In this document: positions 54,038 to 64,000 of the stretch, piece by piece
Layout: the number at the start of each line of letters is the position of its first letter
How positions within the stretch are numbered: the stretch's first letter is position 1
Assembly: GCA_018417955.1 (NCBI GenBank)
Contig: JACTVC010000008.1
Coordinates: 1,426,001 to 1,490,000 of the forward strand
Reading direction: 5' to 3'
DNA length: 64,000 nucleotides
DNA from: Laccaria trichodermophora
Taxonomy: Eukaryota; Basidiomycota; Agaricomycetes; Agaricales; Hydnangiaceae
Translations under genes and position numbers: made by a program
The notes under the pieces: model-generated
What the model was told of the DNA's origin: nothing
Databases searched by the model: none
Seen by the model: the letters and a program-made list of their open reading frames with translations, nothing else

Positions 54038-54334
54038 TAGGGTGTTTCACAGTAGGCCAACTTGGGCCCAACTTTGATGACAACTTTGTCCCCAACTTCC
54101 ATGCAAGTTGGGGACAAAGTTGGTCAGTTTGGGCTTTGTCATGTTTAGCTCTACACTGCAAAGTTCAGAGGTGAGTTGGAGAGCAAAGTTGGGATGCAAA
54201 GTTGGGGTCCAAATCGTGGTTCTGACGTCGATTTGGGTCCCAACTTGAGAAAAAACAGCCCAACTTCAGACTTCCAACTTTGCAAAGTTGGGATCAAAGT
54301 TGGACCGCAAGTTGGGCTACCGTGAAACAGCCTA
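54038..54334. mobile_element. MITE of 293 bp with TA duplication
   Basis: Element 54040-54332: left end GGGTGTTTCACAGTAGGCCA, inverse right end GGCTGTTTCACGGTAGCCCA, about 40-bp imperfect inverted repeats, TA on both sides (54038-54039, 54333-54334). The interior repeats AACTTTG/CAAAGTTGG about ten times and has a hairpin (GTCCCCAACTT with AAGTTGGGGAC, about 54091-54118). It sits 42 bp after the MFS stop codon. Confidence 0.75.
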
Positions 54335-54804
54335 ATGTACATTTCACGAGTTTTCTATCTGTGCTTCCACGCTCTGGGCTCAGCCCTCTTATGACCACAT
54401 GCACACCATACAATTTCCTACTCAAATGTAGTAGTCATCGTCGATGTACCGAACGATCCTTTTCTTTCGATCAGGGAACCAAGGCCGAAAGATCAAGCTT
54501 ATTGAGCTCATGAATTTACCTGCGTTGTCGACATGAGTCTCATCATCCCGTGAAATTGACAATTCACATGTAACTCATGGGACGCTCGCAAAATCCAAGT
54601 GATACGTCGTTTTTCGTGGATAAAACGTGCTGAGTTAAGTACGACAAACAAGACCGCACGTTGGAGAATAAAATGGTTTAGCAGGAGTAGGATAACGCAA
54701 GAGTTTATAAGCCCCTCTTTGTTCTCAAGTACTGCATCGTCTGCTCCGGACTAACGAAACGTGAATTAGTCGCTGTTGAAGCATCACAACCAAACTGTGC
54801 ATCT
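54335..54804. other. Spacer, nothing recognisable
   Basis: Between the MITE and the 3' end of the bL28m gene. Only short frames; no element recognised. Confidence 0.4.
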
Positions 54805-55388
54805 TCACCTTGCCAGACTCGTCAGCCCTAAAGCCTTGGTAGCCTCCTCTCGCGCCATCCTAGCCGACTCCAACGTATGTTGCACCTTGTCGGTGATTGT
54901 ACGAGCACCCAGCATTCTCTTCCGCTTGAATAGATCCAGCCTTCGTGCCAACAATGAATCTACCGGAGGCGGTTTTCTTCTTGCTTCTTTAGCATCCTTC
55001 GCCTCCTTTCGTGCGTCTCTCAACATAAGACGCAACCTCATTCCTTCAAAACCCAAGAGCACGGCCGGGGTCTTCTCGACGTATTTATCCAAGCCACCGT
55101 GCTGAGCAGCAGAGTTAGACCAAGAAGGTGTTAAGGACTGCAAACTACCTTTTTTATCGTCTTCAACGCCCTTGTCGTCAATTTCACTCTAATGGGCATC
55201 CCTAGAGTTGCCGATGGAATGCGCTTGTGCTGGATGTTTGGAAGCCATGTCCTCCGTGATTTGTGCTTCGAGAAGGGGACGTTATTGCCATACTGCTTGT
55301 TTTTTCCTTGGAAAAGACCAAACTGAGAGCGTTTGAAGGGCTGAGAGAGGACCTGCTGCACTTGCTGCAGGAGGGAAGTCGGGAACAT
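54805..55388 (-). CDS. Mitochondrial large-subunit ribosomal protein bL28m
   Basis: Minus gene, two exons: ATG 55388, MFPTSLLQQVQQVLSQPFKR, then RSQFGLFQGKNKQYGNNVPF, SKHKSRRTWLPNIQHKRIPS, RVKLTTRALKTIKK, a 49-nt intron, HGGLDKYVEKTPAVLLGFEG and a Lys/Arg/Ala-rich tail ending LGLTSLAR at 54805. The FGNNVSxSxxxTxRxWxPN core and the RALKTIKKHGGLDKYL end are the L28 signature. The extended C-terminus and presequence-like N-terminus point to the mitochondrial form (yeast Mrpl24). Confidence 0.88.
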
Positions 55389-55456
55389 GGTCGGAGGAAT
55401 AAAATGTTATGCGCACGTGACCGTCTGCTGGTATATTGAATTCTGGGAACTAATGA

Positions 55457-56131
55457 CTAGGGAATTCGCCACATAGCGATTCCACCCCTCTCCTTATCCA
55501 TCTCCTTCTGAACTTCCTTGGAAGCACCACTCCTGATCCCAGCAGCAACCAACAATGCCAGAGCGTCCTTTAGCATACCCTTTGTATCCGGGTTCTCGTC
55601 GTTCCCGAGTCCCTCAGATAGTGTAACTCTCTCCCAATCAACACAAAAGTCCAGATACTCAAACAATACATCGACGATCCCCTCGAACTTGCCAGTCGTA
55701 CTCCTCTCGACGTCTTCCTCCGGAAGCTCGACCTTCCAAAGCTGTTCCAATGTAAGCCCGTCCCACGCAACGACAGGTGCTCCCACTTTGACAGGAACGA
55801 CAATCGCAGGACATCCATTGAGCAGAATGTAGTTTATGACACTCTCACATGGACGGGCACTGGTGGTCCATAATTTTCGGTGTGGTTTGAGCCCGACCAC
55901 GAGGATCACCATACGCCTCGGCACAGGCGGGGGTGGCAGAAGGGTGACAGCCGGCTCGGGGGAGGGTGTGCGCGAGCGGTCAAACACGTTCGAGAGCTTT
56001 GGGAGGGACAGAGAAAAAGGCTTTTTTTCTGGGGCGACTTCGGGTAGCGGTGGGGGTGCGTCACAAAACGTGATGGTGGACGCGGACTCGGCCAGGAGGG
56101 TCTCACCCACTCTGTAATCCCCTAGTACCAT
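55457..56131 (-). CDS. Conserved basidiomycete protein of unknown function
   Basis: Single-exon minus ORF from ATG 56131 (MVLGDYRVGETLLAESASTI) to TAG 55457, 224 aa. It has a Pro/Ser-rich region (residues 25-70), then a compact part MVILVVGLKPHRKLWTTSAR, ILLNGCPAIVVPVKVGAPVV, WDGLTLEQLWKVELPEEDVE and the end DALALLVAAGIRSGASKEVQ. No signal peptide or membrane helix. I recall similar C-termini in other basidiomycete hypothetical proteins but know no function. Confidence 0.6.
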   Translation of the reverse strand: MVLGDYRVGETLLAESASTITFCDAPPPLPEVAPEKKPFSLSLPKLSNVFDRSRTPSPEPAVTLLPPPPVPRRMVILVVGLKPHRKLWTTSARPCESVINYILLNGCPAIVVPVKVGAPVVAWDGLTLEQLWKVELPEEDVERSTTGKFEGIVDVLFEYLDFCVDWERVTLSEGLGNDENPDTKGMLKDALALLVAAGIRSGASKEVQKEMDKERGGIAMWRIP

Positions 56132-56210
56132 ATTTAAAAATGTAGTTGACGCTAGAAATCAGCCTAACCTAATAAGAATGGGCCGTGGCAAAAGATGACA
56201 TCGGGCTTTA

Positions 56211-57000
56211 TTGTCCTCGGAATGATGGGGCGTCTTCCGCTTGCGAAGAGGTACGGAGAAAACCACCCCTTCTCAACAGAGAGGTAATCCTTGACAGTGG
56301 CAAAAAGCGAAGAATCCCTGTGCAAAGATGTGTGGCTAATTATAGAGACGACGATGCAGCCTGCGATTACACTTACTTGTGCACTGAACTGCGATAAAAG
56401 CCCAGAGCAGCGTCTTCCACCATGTGCTTGTACTTGAGAGTGATCAAAAGAACCTTAATTCCCGTCGTTTCAAGCCTTTTGGAATGAATGGGGATAGCGC
56501 GCTTAATCGACTTATCAATTATCAAATCGTTTGCGATTTTTGTCGAAATTTCGAAGCCAGCATGCAGGCCAAGCTCCACCAAGATTGAATCACCAAGAGT
56601 CGAGATAACGGCATCGGAAACTGGACCCATCCTGATTTCATGAGCAAACAAAAAAGGATAAGATCAGACGTACACTGGTGCGGCGACAGCCGCCATCCCA
56701 CCCTATTGAGATTTTCTTTTTGTTTAGAGGCTCGAGGACAGCTCTAAACCGTCCCGAATGCTTACCGTGGCCACGATCACGGTGTGTACAGCGAGATCTC
56801 GGAATCGAATGCAAGGCAATAACAGGGGAGATGAGTCACCCCACTGAAGACAAAAAGGTCAGCAGATGAAACAGCTCGGGGAGCGCCCACTTACAGGGGA
56901 TAGACAGATGACGCTGGTGCCTGCAGCTCGAAGGGACTCGTAAGATGACATGACGATCCTTCCTGTGATAGACTACATCCCAATGGAAATCAGTTTGGGG
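56211..57000 (-). CDS. Unrecognised multi-exon protein
   Basis: Minus exons with good splice sites: HVILRVPSSCRHQRHLSIP, WGDSSPLLLPCIRFRDLAVH with TVIVAT, GGMAAVAAPVY, MGPVSDAVISTLGDSILVEL then GLHAGFEISTKIANDLIIDK, IPIHSKRLETTGIKVLLITL, and DSSLFATVKDYLSVEKGWFS ending near 56211. Phases agree across these junctions, which supports a real gene. The start codon is uncertain; an ATG at about 56951 lies in a different frame. Family not recognised. Confidence 0.4.
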
Positions 57001-57836
57001 GTTGTAGGGGGGACGTCAATGAAAACGTGGTAGTCGCTGTCATCCCTGTCGACTTGCGTCTCATCCGGCAAACATATTCGTATGATTCGCATCTAAGGAT
57101 GCCTCAGATCCGTTCGGACGAGGAGATTGACGAGATTGGGTTTCGGAACGGAAGACACAGAATCCTCACCCCGACAAGTTTCCTTACTATCCACGGTGCA
57201 GCTTTCTCTTCCTCGTTCAAGGTTGGTCGGGATGCAGGGTCGATAGGCCCTAGGACAGATATTTCGGAGGTTGTAGCCATGGCCAGCCTTCCTGTCTTCC
57301 AAGGTTTGCTCAAAATACGAACGTCCAAACTTCAAAGGGGTCGGGGGGCGGGTGTCTCGGTGGAAAAGGTTCAAATCAAGTTCAAATCGTCGCTTTGATT
57401 ATCGCTGGGACAATTGACTCGAAATCAGATATGTACGCCGCCGTCATGGCGACAAATCTGACATGACACGTGGCCTGTATGTGGTCGTCTGAAATAAGAA
57501 AGTGCAGAACCACAACTCGGACCGACGCGATATACTCTTATGATACTTACGGATTCCGGTTTACAAAAGTGACGCTCAGGAAACGTTGCAATGTTGCACA
57601 AGTACATGTGTAATTCGCCCCGAAATCACTCGGTTTGAGTTTGAGGGAAGAAAAGTCCATGGTAACACGTGATGTTGTAAAGACTTGCTTTCGACAGTGA
57701 CGACGACGACGACTTGCAACGGAGTGTCATCTGGAGTAAATTTAATCTCCCAAGGCAGGCATTAGAAAACATCTTTGGAGCTTCACAATTGAGATGATTC
57801 CATAGCCCAAGCATAAGAACTTCGATAACCTGGTCT
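57001..57836. other. Region with conflicting ORFs, no supported gene
   Basis: Overlapping frames at 57027-57398 (plus) and 57093-57374 (minus) are unlike any family I know. A minus frame starting MATTSEISVLGPIDPASRPT (near 57280) looks protein-like and could be a 5' exon of the gene at 56211-57000, but I could not connect them. Confidence 0.3.
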
Positions 57837-58265
57837 ATGAGCGAAATGGCCTCAAGCTCGACCCCGTCGAGAGAGGATGCTGGATCTGGATGTCGTATTG
57901 CAGAAATTGTTCAATATACCTGCGGCCTTGAGACAAACGGCAAAGGAAAGCCACAACTTCACTGTTTCCCAATACCTCGGCTATTTCGAATGCACGTTTG
58001 TCTCTTTATTTGTTCCCCGGCGGTCTCACAAGTTTCCCAGGTGTCGTGGGCAGCCTTCCGTGGAGATTACCACATTGATCAAGATTGACATGGACTCTGG
58101 TGAAGTGGAGATACCGCCTGAATCAAGGTAACTGACCTTTTCACTGTTCAGTGAAATGCGCCTTCGAAATTCATTCATTTTGCAAACAGTCAGCTTTCCA
58201 TTCGTGGGCAAACTTGGAGAGACATCACTCGATATGTCAAAGAATATACGGACCCATCTGGCTGA
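57837..58265 (+). CDS. Small Som1-like protein (CxPxxRLFR motif)
   Basis: Three exons: ATG 57837 MSEMASSSTPSREDAG with CRIAEIVQYTC and LHCFPIPRLFRM; then CRGQPSVEITTLIKIDMDSG; then SQLSIRGQTWRDITRYVKEY to TGA 58265 (about 106 aa). The pattern EIVQYTC, Cys-x-Pro-x-x-Arg-Leu-Phe-Arg, Cys, VEIT resembles the fungal Som1 subunit of the mitochondrial inner-membrane peptidase, where paired cysteines are conserved. The first intron has a GC donor (GCACGT at 57991) and an AG acceptor at about 58040; without it the two conserved halves are out of frame. Small soluble or intermembrane-space protein; identity moderate. Confidence 0.55.
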
Positions 58266-58687
58266 AGCAAGTTGAGCAAGCTCGCCGCTCGGGTTTCCTA
58301 ATAGATTCCGGCCCTGCATTGTCTGTATGTACATGTTTAAATCTGGAGGTTGTTTGATCCGTGCTTGATCGATCTTGATTTTTGTCCCGAGATCAACTTA
58401 GGCTGCTTCAGGTTGGCTTCAGGTCTCCGCCGAGTTCCTCATCATTGATCATTCCGTGAAACCTCATGATATCGGGTTCGTGCAGAGATCGTGTTTCTTT
58501 CATCAGTGTGCACATCGGGCTGTAAGCAAAACGCATCAATTCAAAGCGCCTGTATCCCAAGTCACAGCCTTATATGCAGATCTCGAGTTGTCATGTTTTG
58601 TCACTTCTCCTTCGCAACATCTCTTAGTCCCCGCCATCCTCCCCACATACTACAGTCGTTACGACTTTCGTGCACCGCATCTTCATC

Positions 58688-60183
58688 ATGCACGACGACC
58701 GTCAGTTTAATTGGCTTCGATTCGTCGTTCCAGATGAGAAAACCGACGGTATTAAAAAGGAGATTGCTGAACCGACATCTTCATTGCTATCCCCCCCCAT
58801 CACACCTTCAAAACCGACCGTCTCCGTGACAAGTTCGCCTTCATCGTTCCATTCAGGTTCGACGTCTTCTTTGACGGGTATCAAACATCTACGACCCTAC
58901 CATTCATACCACGAAGAAGCACTCAATATCATGTCTACCGCCACGCCAGTTTATGGAACTTGGCCCAATTCCGGTATGCGAGGCGGGACCAGGACACATT
59001 CACACCAACCTGCAGAGCGCCGGTCATCAGACGGAGACGAACATAACACGTATACTCTTAGCCACCCATTCATGAACGTGAGTCGTCATTCGTTTGTATA
59101 CTTTACAATTTAATAACGTTACCCTAGGATTCCTATCTGTCAACGATGAACGATCCATCATCAGAATTGAGACCAGCATCGTCTAGCTCCAGTCTCACGT
59201 CAACATTGACAGGAGCGATGGGAGGCACCAATACATCCGTGCACTCCCGACAATCCAGGTCTCCGCCTGGCGCTTACGGTTCTAACGTGCAAAATCATGA
59301 TATAACATGGGGCACCAATCCCACCAATGTAACGACCACTATGAATAACGCCACATATCCCAGTGTTGCGGGTCATAGTATGCCAATGTACGACATGGCG
59401 TCAGCCTCTATCAGCAATCTCCCATTTGATGATTATGCAACAGCTCGTCACGCATCCCCCGAATCTCTTTCCCCCCCATCACCTCCTTACCTGCAAACGT
59501 TCAACGACCAGCAGTACGCTATTTCAACTCGCGCCCAACTAACCGCCAGTGGCGCTGTTGGCTATGCTGGTCAATGCCTTCCAACGTCGTATCAGCAGCC
59601 GATGGACATGTCCCTTTCATCGGAAGACCTATCTGAAAACGAAATACGGCAGCTTCGTCGAAGAGTCCGCGAGCTAGAACTCGAATGTGGTCGCTCACGC
59701 TCAGCTTTGGAAGCCATGCGAGGGTCCATTGCAAACTCAACCTCATCGCATTCACCCAGTTTCAAAGCGTCACGGAAGGCTCGCACAGAGGCCCGCAAGA
59801 AGGTTTACTGTACCCTCAACCGTGCAGGGAACGCACTTTGTGCGTGGCACGACTCAAGGCGTGAGCGTCGGGCATACCCACCGCGTAACGCCCCTCCTGG
59901 ATATCTCAACTGTGGATGTACATTCGAGGAAGCGCTTTTCGAAGAGAGCCTTTCTCGCCACGGTGTAGGTAGCTACCATCCGGGAGAGACTGTGCGAATG
60001 GATCCTGCCTTGCGCAACCCTCTCTTGAAGCTCCTTGAGAAACGATATGGGTATCAGGATGGGGATTTCGAGAGCAACTCTGCGACGGGGGAATGGGCTG
60101 AAGGCGAGAGTCCTTCTGCCTGGGAACAAAAGGCTCACTCTGGTCAGACTGTGCGAAGGAGGCCAGAAAGTGATCGCCATTGA
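58688..60183 (+). CDS. Conserved fungal protein with coiled coil and C-terminal Cys/His-containing domain
   Basis: First ATG in frame is 58688 (MHDDRQFNWLRFVVPDEKTD). The intron after SHPFMN (GTGAGT at 59076 to CCTAG at 59128) leads to exon 2, which reads to TGA 60183 (about 480 aa). The first 300 residues are Ser/Thr/Pro-rich and low in order. SENEIRQLRRRVRELELECG is a coiled coil, followed by a basic stretch (ARTEARKKVY). The conserved C-terminal block is CTLNRAGNALCAWHDSRRER, PPGYLNCGCTFEEALFEESL and MDPALRNPLLKLLEKRYGYQ. I know this block only from uncharacterised basidiomycete proteins; a regulatory nuclear role is a guess. Confidence 0.65.
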
Positions 60184-60612
60184 TATTCTTCTCTCTTGTG
60201 CGCCATACATTGACGGCTGGGCCATCTAAGGTATCGTGTGGCATTGTCGGTATTTATTATTTCGTCTATTTTACCATCCCTTAATCCTCAAAAGCTATTA
60301 TATGGTCAAGGTTATTTATTCATTCCATCCTTTCTTTTGTAGCCACAGTCGTTTTTTCTTTCTTGCATCCTCGCATACATATCTATTCCGCTCATTTACA
60401 CTACTAGACGCACTACCCCCGCTGTATTACTAGAGTTTTCCGAACGTCGCTCACTCTCCTCGACCAAGATATGCATCTTGTCCTGGAGAGTCACGACACC
60501 ACTGTATTCTATAGTTCTCTCCGCTATAACAATATTAACATCTGATATATTATTCTCAAGGCTAACGCTGAACATGTTGGCTGGAAACGAACGCCTTGTG
60601 TTGATGGGGTAT
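60184..60612. other. Convergent 3' intergenic region
   Basis: Between the stop codons of the coiled-coil protein (plus) and the GST (minus). T-rich, no ORF supported. Confidence 0.5.
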
Positions 60613-61650
60613 CTACAACTTTGGGTATGCGTACTCCCCACCCTTCTCGAGTGCCTGCAAGAATAGTCATTATTTTGAATCTCAAATCTGGAAAAGGACT
60701 TGCTCGTTTGTAGGCCGGGCTTCAGGGAAAGGGTAAATGAAACGAGCAGATAAATGCTGATCCGGACACTTACCGGTCATGGATAGTTTTGACATACTCC
60801 TTGATCTTTGGACCAAGGCGATCCGGAGCAGAGGCTAGTAGTGCTTCTAGTGGGAAAGCCATCTGGTAGTCGGCAGACTGACGATGGCTGTCAGAAGTCA
60901 ATCCATTCTGTCAGGGTAGAGCCGACTTACCGTCGGCTCATCACCACCAGCAAAAAAGATGGACTTTGATTTTGCTAAATGGGCTTCAACCTAAAAAGGT
61001 GAGCGGGTGTATGAAATGATGGGCAAAAACGGTGAGTACCAAAGCCACATGTTTCACGATCTCCGGCTGCACGAGTTGCTTGTTGAGTTGGCCGAAAATC
61101 ATACTAACGAGGGGTCGGATGTAGAAGGGTGATCTCTGTGGCACTATATCGAAAATCAGCTTTTGGACCAAAACCGGCATGAAGGAGCCTTCGGCGTAAT
61201 GGGAGACTGTAACGGGTTATGTGGTGAGTTTATGAAAGGTACAGTCGCTCAACACTGACAGTAGAGGTTGTCAAGTTTTCCTGACTCTGGTGGGGTCGCT
61301 TTCCCGTTCCCGTACTTTTCAATGACATACTCTTTCGCGGGGTCAGTCCAGCAATGCAAATAACAGTGGTCCAACCACCTACCAACGATGGCTCCACTCT
61401 CCGCCAAGTTGACATCGCCGTCCGTGATAACAGGAGATTTCCCGAGAGAGTTGATTTCCAGAAGCTCTTTTGGAGCGGTGAGTTGAGGGGTTCGCTCGTA
61501 CTTTTTGACTTGGTATGGTACGTTTAACTCCTCCTGTTACGAAGAATGTCTGAACATTATCACTGCCCCAAAATATGTTTCAGTTTCACGTACAAGTAAC
61601 CATAGGATCCGTTGAGAGCGAGAGTTGTTCAGGTGGTGCACAGTGAGCAT
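60613..61650 (-). CDS. Glutathione S-transferase, GTT1-like
   Basis: Minus gene from ATG 61650: MLTVHHLNNSRSQRILWLL, an intron, EELNVPYQVKKYERTPQLTA, KELLEINSLGKSPVITDGDV with NLAESGAIV (thioredoxin-fold half with the cis-Pro and ESGAI glutathione-binding motif), then a helical half: EYVIEKYGNGKATPPESGKL, HYAEGSFMPVLVQKLIFDIV, FFAGGDEPTSADYQMAFPLE and PAYKRALEKGGEYAYPKL to a stop at 60613. The last intron has a GC-AG border (GCAAGT donor near 60696), required to keep frame. Conjugates glutathione to electrophiles; cytosolic or ER-associated as in yeast Gtt1. Confidence 0.85.
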
Positions 61651-61999
61651 AGCTTAGGGTGATTCGACAGCAACAGAAGGTCCGCGGTTGGGTCGGTTAA
61701 AAAGAAGGTAGTTGTAGGGACACGTGATAACGGTGTATTCTCTGATCGTTGTCATTGCAAAGCACAGTATGATTGCAAAGCACTGTATCAGCTTGTATCA
61801 GTGGAGATGATGATGAAAATCAAAAGGAAGCCGGGGATTGTACATTTCCATTTGTTTGTTTTAGAGGTCGATGCTCTTGGTTACAAGCCAATACACACCG
61901 CGTTAAATACAGTTTGATTCCGCTCGGCTGTATGCGCTCCGAAAGTATTCTTACGATCACCCCTGTCCCAACTCTGCATCACTCGTTCGAGGGAAAATC

Positions 62000-64000
62000 A
62001 TGCTTTTTCTGGTTATCTTTTGGTTTCAACTCTTCTGGTCTCCCTGCGCGTTCTCATGGTCAAAACCTCCGATAAAGTCTTCGCCTGAACCTCTCATAGA
62101 ATCCGATTACGCCGGTATCTACAAATCTACCCTTCCTCGGCATTATTTCAGACTTTCACGCAAGATTTTTCCCTAGGTGATGAACAGGGCAACACTTTGC
62201 AGCTTAGTTACGGTGCGTCATTTTTTCAACTTGAAAGCACTGGCACGGAATTTACCGACTCGCATTAGATGCTCTAGAAAGATACACTCGCAGACCAGAT
62301 TGCTTTCGCCGAGTCGCAGGTGCGATAAGGACGCGATGCGGTGAATTAGATATGGATGAAGATGAACGAATAAGCGGTACAGGACATATTAAGTTTATCA
62401 AAAGGTCTCATGGTTTTCCGCTCAGCTGCCATTTCTATGACCATCTGCGAAATTGCAACCGCGAAGCATTATTCTCTACCGTTAGAATGTCGCCCGTTCT
62501 CAACTGAAGGAAAAGATGCACGAGATTCACGCATGCGAAGCGAATGCGTAGAGTGAGGATGCTGGCAACTCCAACGCTGAATTTCAACTTTCTTCATTCA
62601 GTGCACTCTCAAGAAGTGCTCAATTTTGGTCAAGCTATTCTGGTTATTTGCGAGAAATTCGTGCGTCGTCTCTCTTACGTTGGGGGCGATCATTAACATG
62701 GCCCTGCAGCCCAACTTTGTTTCGCATTTCGGAGATGGAACGATATCGGTTGGTCTCCCTTTTCTCAACAATCGGCTCTTATCTCATAACTTTTCAGATC
62801 TGGCGCGCGATATTTACAAAAACGCGACGATTGAGAATATCAATCTTCTGAGATCTCTTGTCAACCGCGAAAAATCAGAGGAGGTCTTGATGCAAAAAAA
62901 GCAGGACCAACTCACTGTATGCTGAAGCTTTCTGCGTATCTGTCTATTGTTGTTTTATCGACGTAGGAGCTCGAGCGACTACTACTCCAGTTACAAGCAA
63001 CGACAAAAAGTTACGACGCTATTCCTGACCGCTTAGCTTCGAATCTCGACAACAACTTGAACTCCGTAAGATTTCTTCCAGATAAAAATTTCTCAAAGCT
63101 GGATCTGGAATGAAGGCCATATCGCTCTACGAATCAGCCGTGCTTTCCTCTGCTCAGCGGCTGCAAGTGGCAGAAAGGGAAACGTTATCACAGGCAAGGG
63201 TACCGATTTCGAAAATGGATATTATTAACAGCTTTCCTGAAGCTGGAAGGCTCGCTTGAATCTGTTCTACACCGCGTATTTACCTCAGCTCAAATCATTC
63301 CCTCTTCTTCATGACCAGTTACGCCTTCGCAGCTTGCTAAAGAAATCGACTTCGCGCTCTCTACTTTCGAAGCCTCCCTGACTGAACGCCTTGATTCCGT
63401 TTTTGAACACATGGTTCAACGGCAGCAAGACCTGCTATTCGTGACGGTGTCCACGATTTCACAGCCATTCATACTTTTTTATCTCATCACTGTACCGCTA
63501 GAATGAGATTCGAACGAACTGGATTGGGCTTGAAATTAGCTTTATTTCCGCGCACAACGTAGGGAATTTTCCCTTCCATTTACGTTCAAGTCGTATTGCT
63601 AACGATAATTCCCCAGGCTACAATGAATATACTCTACGACGCAACTAGGGTTTCCAGTGCCCTTGATGGCGCACTCTCTAGTGCCGAATCCCTTTCTCAA
63701 ACTCATGCTGAAGCCTCGCACTCGACTTCCCAGCTTATAAAAACGATTTCTCTCCTAACGGAGACGACCCATTTTGAACTGGAAAAAATCAATGCATCCT
63801 CTAATCTTCTACAACAGGAGCTACTCTTTGTCCGGAGAGGCGACAGAAAATGGTGGCAGGACTTGTTTATCAGAATTGCTCAGAATATGTTTTATGGTGA
63901 GCCGATTTATTTGATCCACAATGTCAAAAAAATAAAAGGCGCAACATTAGCCGAGGGAACTTCCCCTGAATATATTCTCCATATACCTCTGGTTCGATTT
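62000..64000 (+). CDS. KAR5/Tht1-like nuclear-fusion membrane protein (3' end beyond window)
   Basis: ATG 62000 starts a signal-peptide-like MLFLVIFWFQLFWSPCAFSW. Following exons: QDFSLGDEQGNTLQLSY, ALERYTRRPDCFRRVAGAIR with TRCGELDMDEDERIS, AAISMTICEIATAKHYSLPL with ECRPF, ALSRSAQFWSSYSGYLREI, DIYKNATIENINLLRSLVNR, and coiled-coil exons ELERLLLQLQATTKSYDAIP and YDATRVSSALDGALSSAESL. The Cys-rich ER-lumenal domain followed by coiled coils matches Kar5, needed for nuclear-envelope fusion during karyogamy. C-terminal membrane helices are expected beyond base 64000. The junctions near 62150 and 62750 are not fully resolved, and one intron begins with GC (GCAAGG at about 63194). Confidence 0.65.

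Noticed and set aside
57027..57398. Plus ORF of 123 codons
   Set aside because: Overlaps equally long minus frames; no family resemblance, no splice structure.
1..64000. CRISPR arrays, operons, Shine-Dalgarno sites, rRNA and functional tRNA genes
   Set aside because: Spliceosomal introns and fungal genes show a eukaryotic nucleus; no direct-repeat arrays of CRISPR type and no foldable tRNA were found.

Overview
The window is nuclear DNA of a filamentous basidiomycete, most likely a mushroom-forming agaricomycete. Genes carry many short (about 45-60 nt) GT-AG introns with a few GC-AG introns. Housekeeping genes are of fungal type (HIR1, eEF1B-gamma, GPHR, mitochondrial bL28, KAR5-like). The repeat content (KDZ transposase, chromodomain Ty3/gypsy fragment, copia fragment, expanded anonymous mushroom families) is typical of Agaricomycetes. 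No tRNA, rRNA, CRISPR or bacterial features were seen. Assignments rest on motifs recognised by eye and on hand-traced splice sites; no searches were run.

Layout. 1-3.2 kb: two members of expanded fungal families, one cut by the window edge and one with a homopolymer frameshift. 3.8-9.25 kb: two small genes followed by a near-complete KDZ transposase, probably one mobile unit. 9.8-14.3 kb: LTR-retrotransposon debris, comprising a chromodomain integrase end, an intronless 865-codon ORF directly before a polypurine tract and LTR-like sequence, then a second degenerate copy of the ORF end with its own tract, LTR and a tRNA-iMet-like primer site. 14.4-28.6 kb: an AT-richer island of MITEs and broken host-gene copies (AAA+ ATPase, fungal-type transcription factor, NIC96/NUP93, eIF3l) plus one nearly intact ubiquitin-specific protease. 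A 488-bp TRIM with identical LTRs sits in a NIC96 exon.

29-42 kb is ordinary gene-dense sequence: a C2H2/RING protein, a DUF4336 protein, HIR1, GPHR and eEF1B-gamma. HIR1 and GPHR are divergent with only 88 bp between start codons.

42.2-45.1 kb holds the most distinctive gene. Six exons sum to 863 codons encoding a PB1 domain, a STAND/Crinkler-like P-loop ATPase and a PD-(D/E)XK-like nuclease. It is followed by a hAT-like MITE. 46.1-54 kb is a decay zone: a SIN3 pseudogene broken by a Tc1-like MITE, a nonsense codon and frameshifts, then a copia pol fragment that runs in frame into a Dal5-type MFS transporter copy, then another MITE. 54.8-64 kb is again gene-dense: mitochondrial bL28, two unknown proteins, a Som1-like small protein, a coiled-coil/Cys-rich protein, a GST and a 3'-truncated KAR5-like gene.
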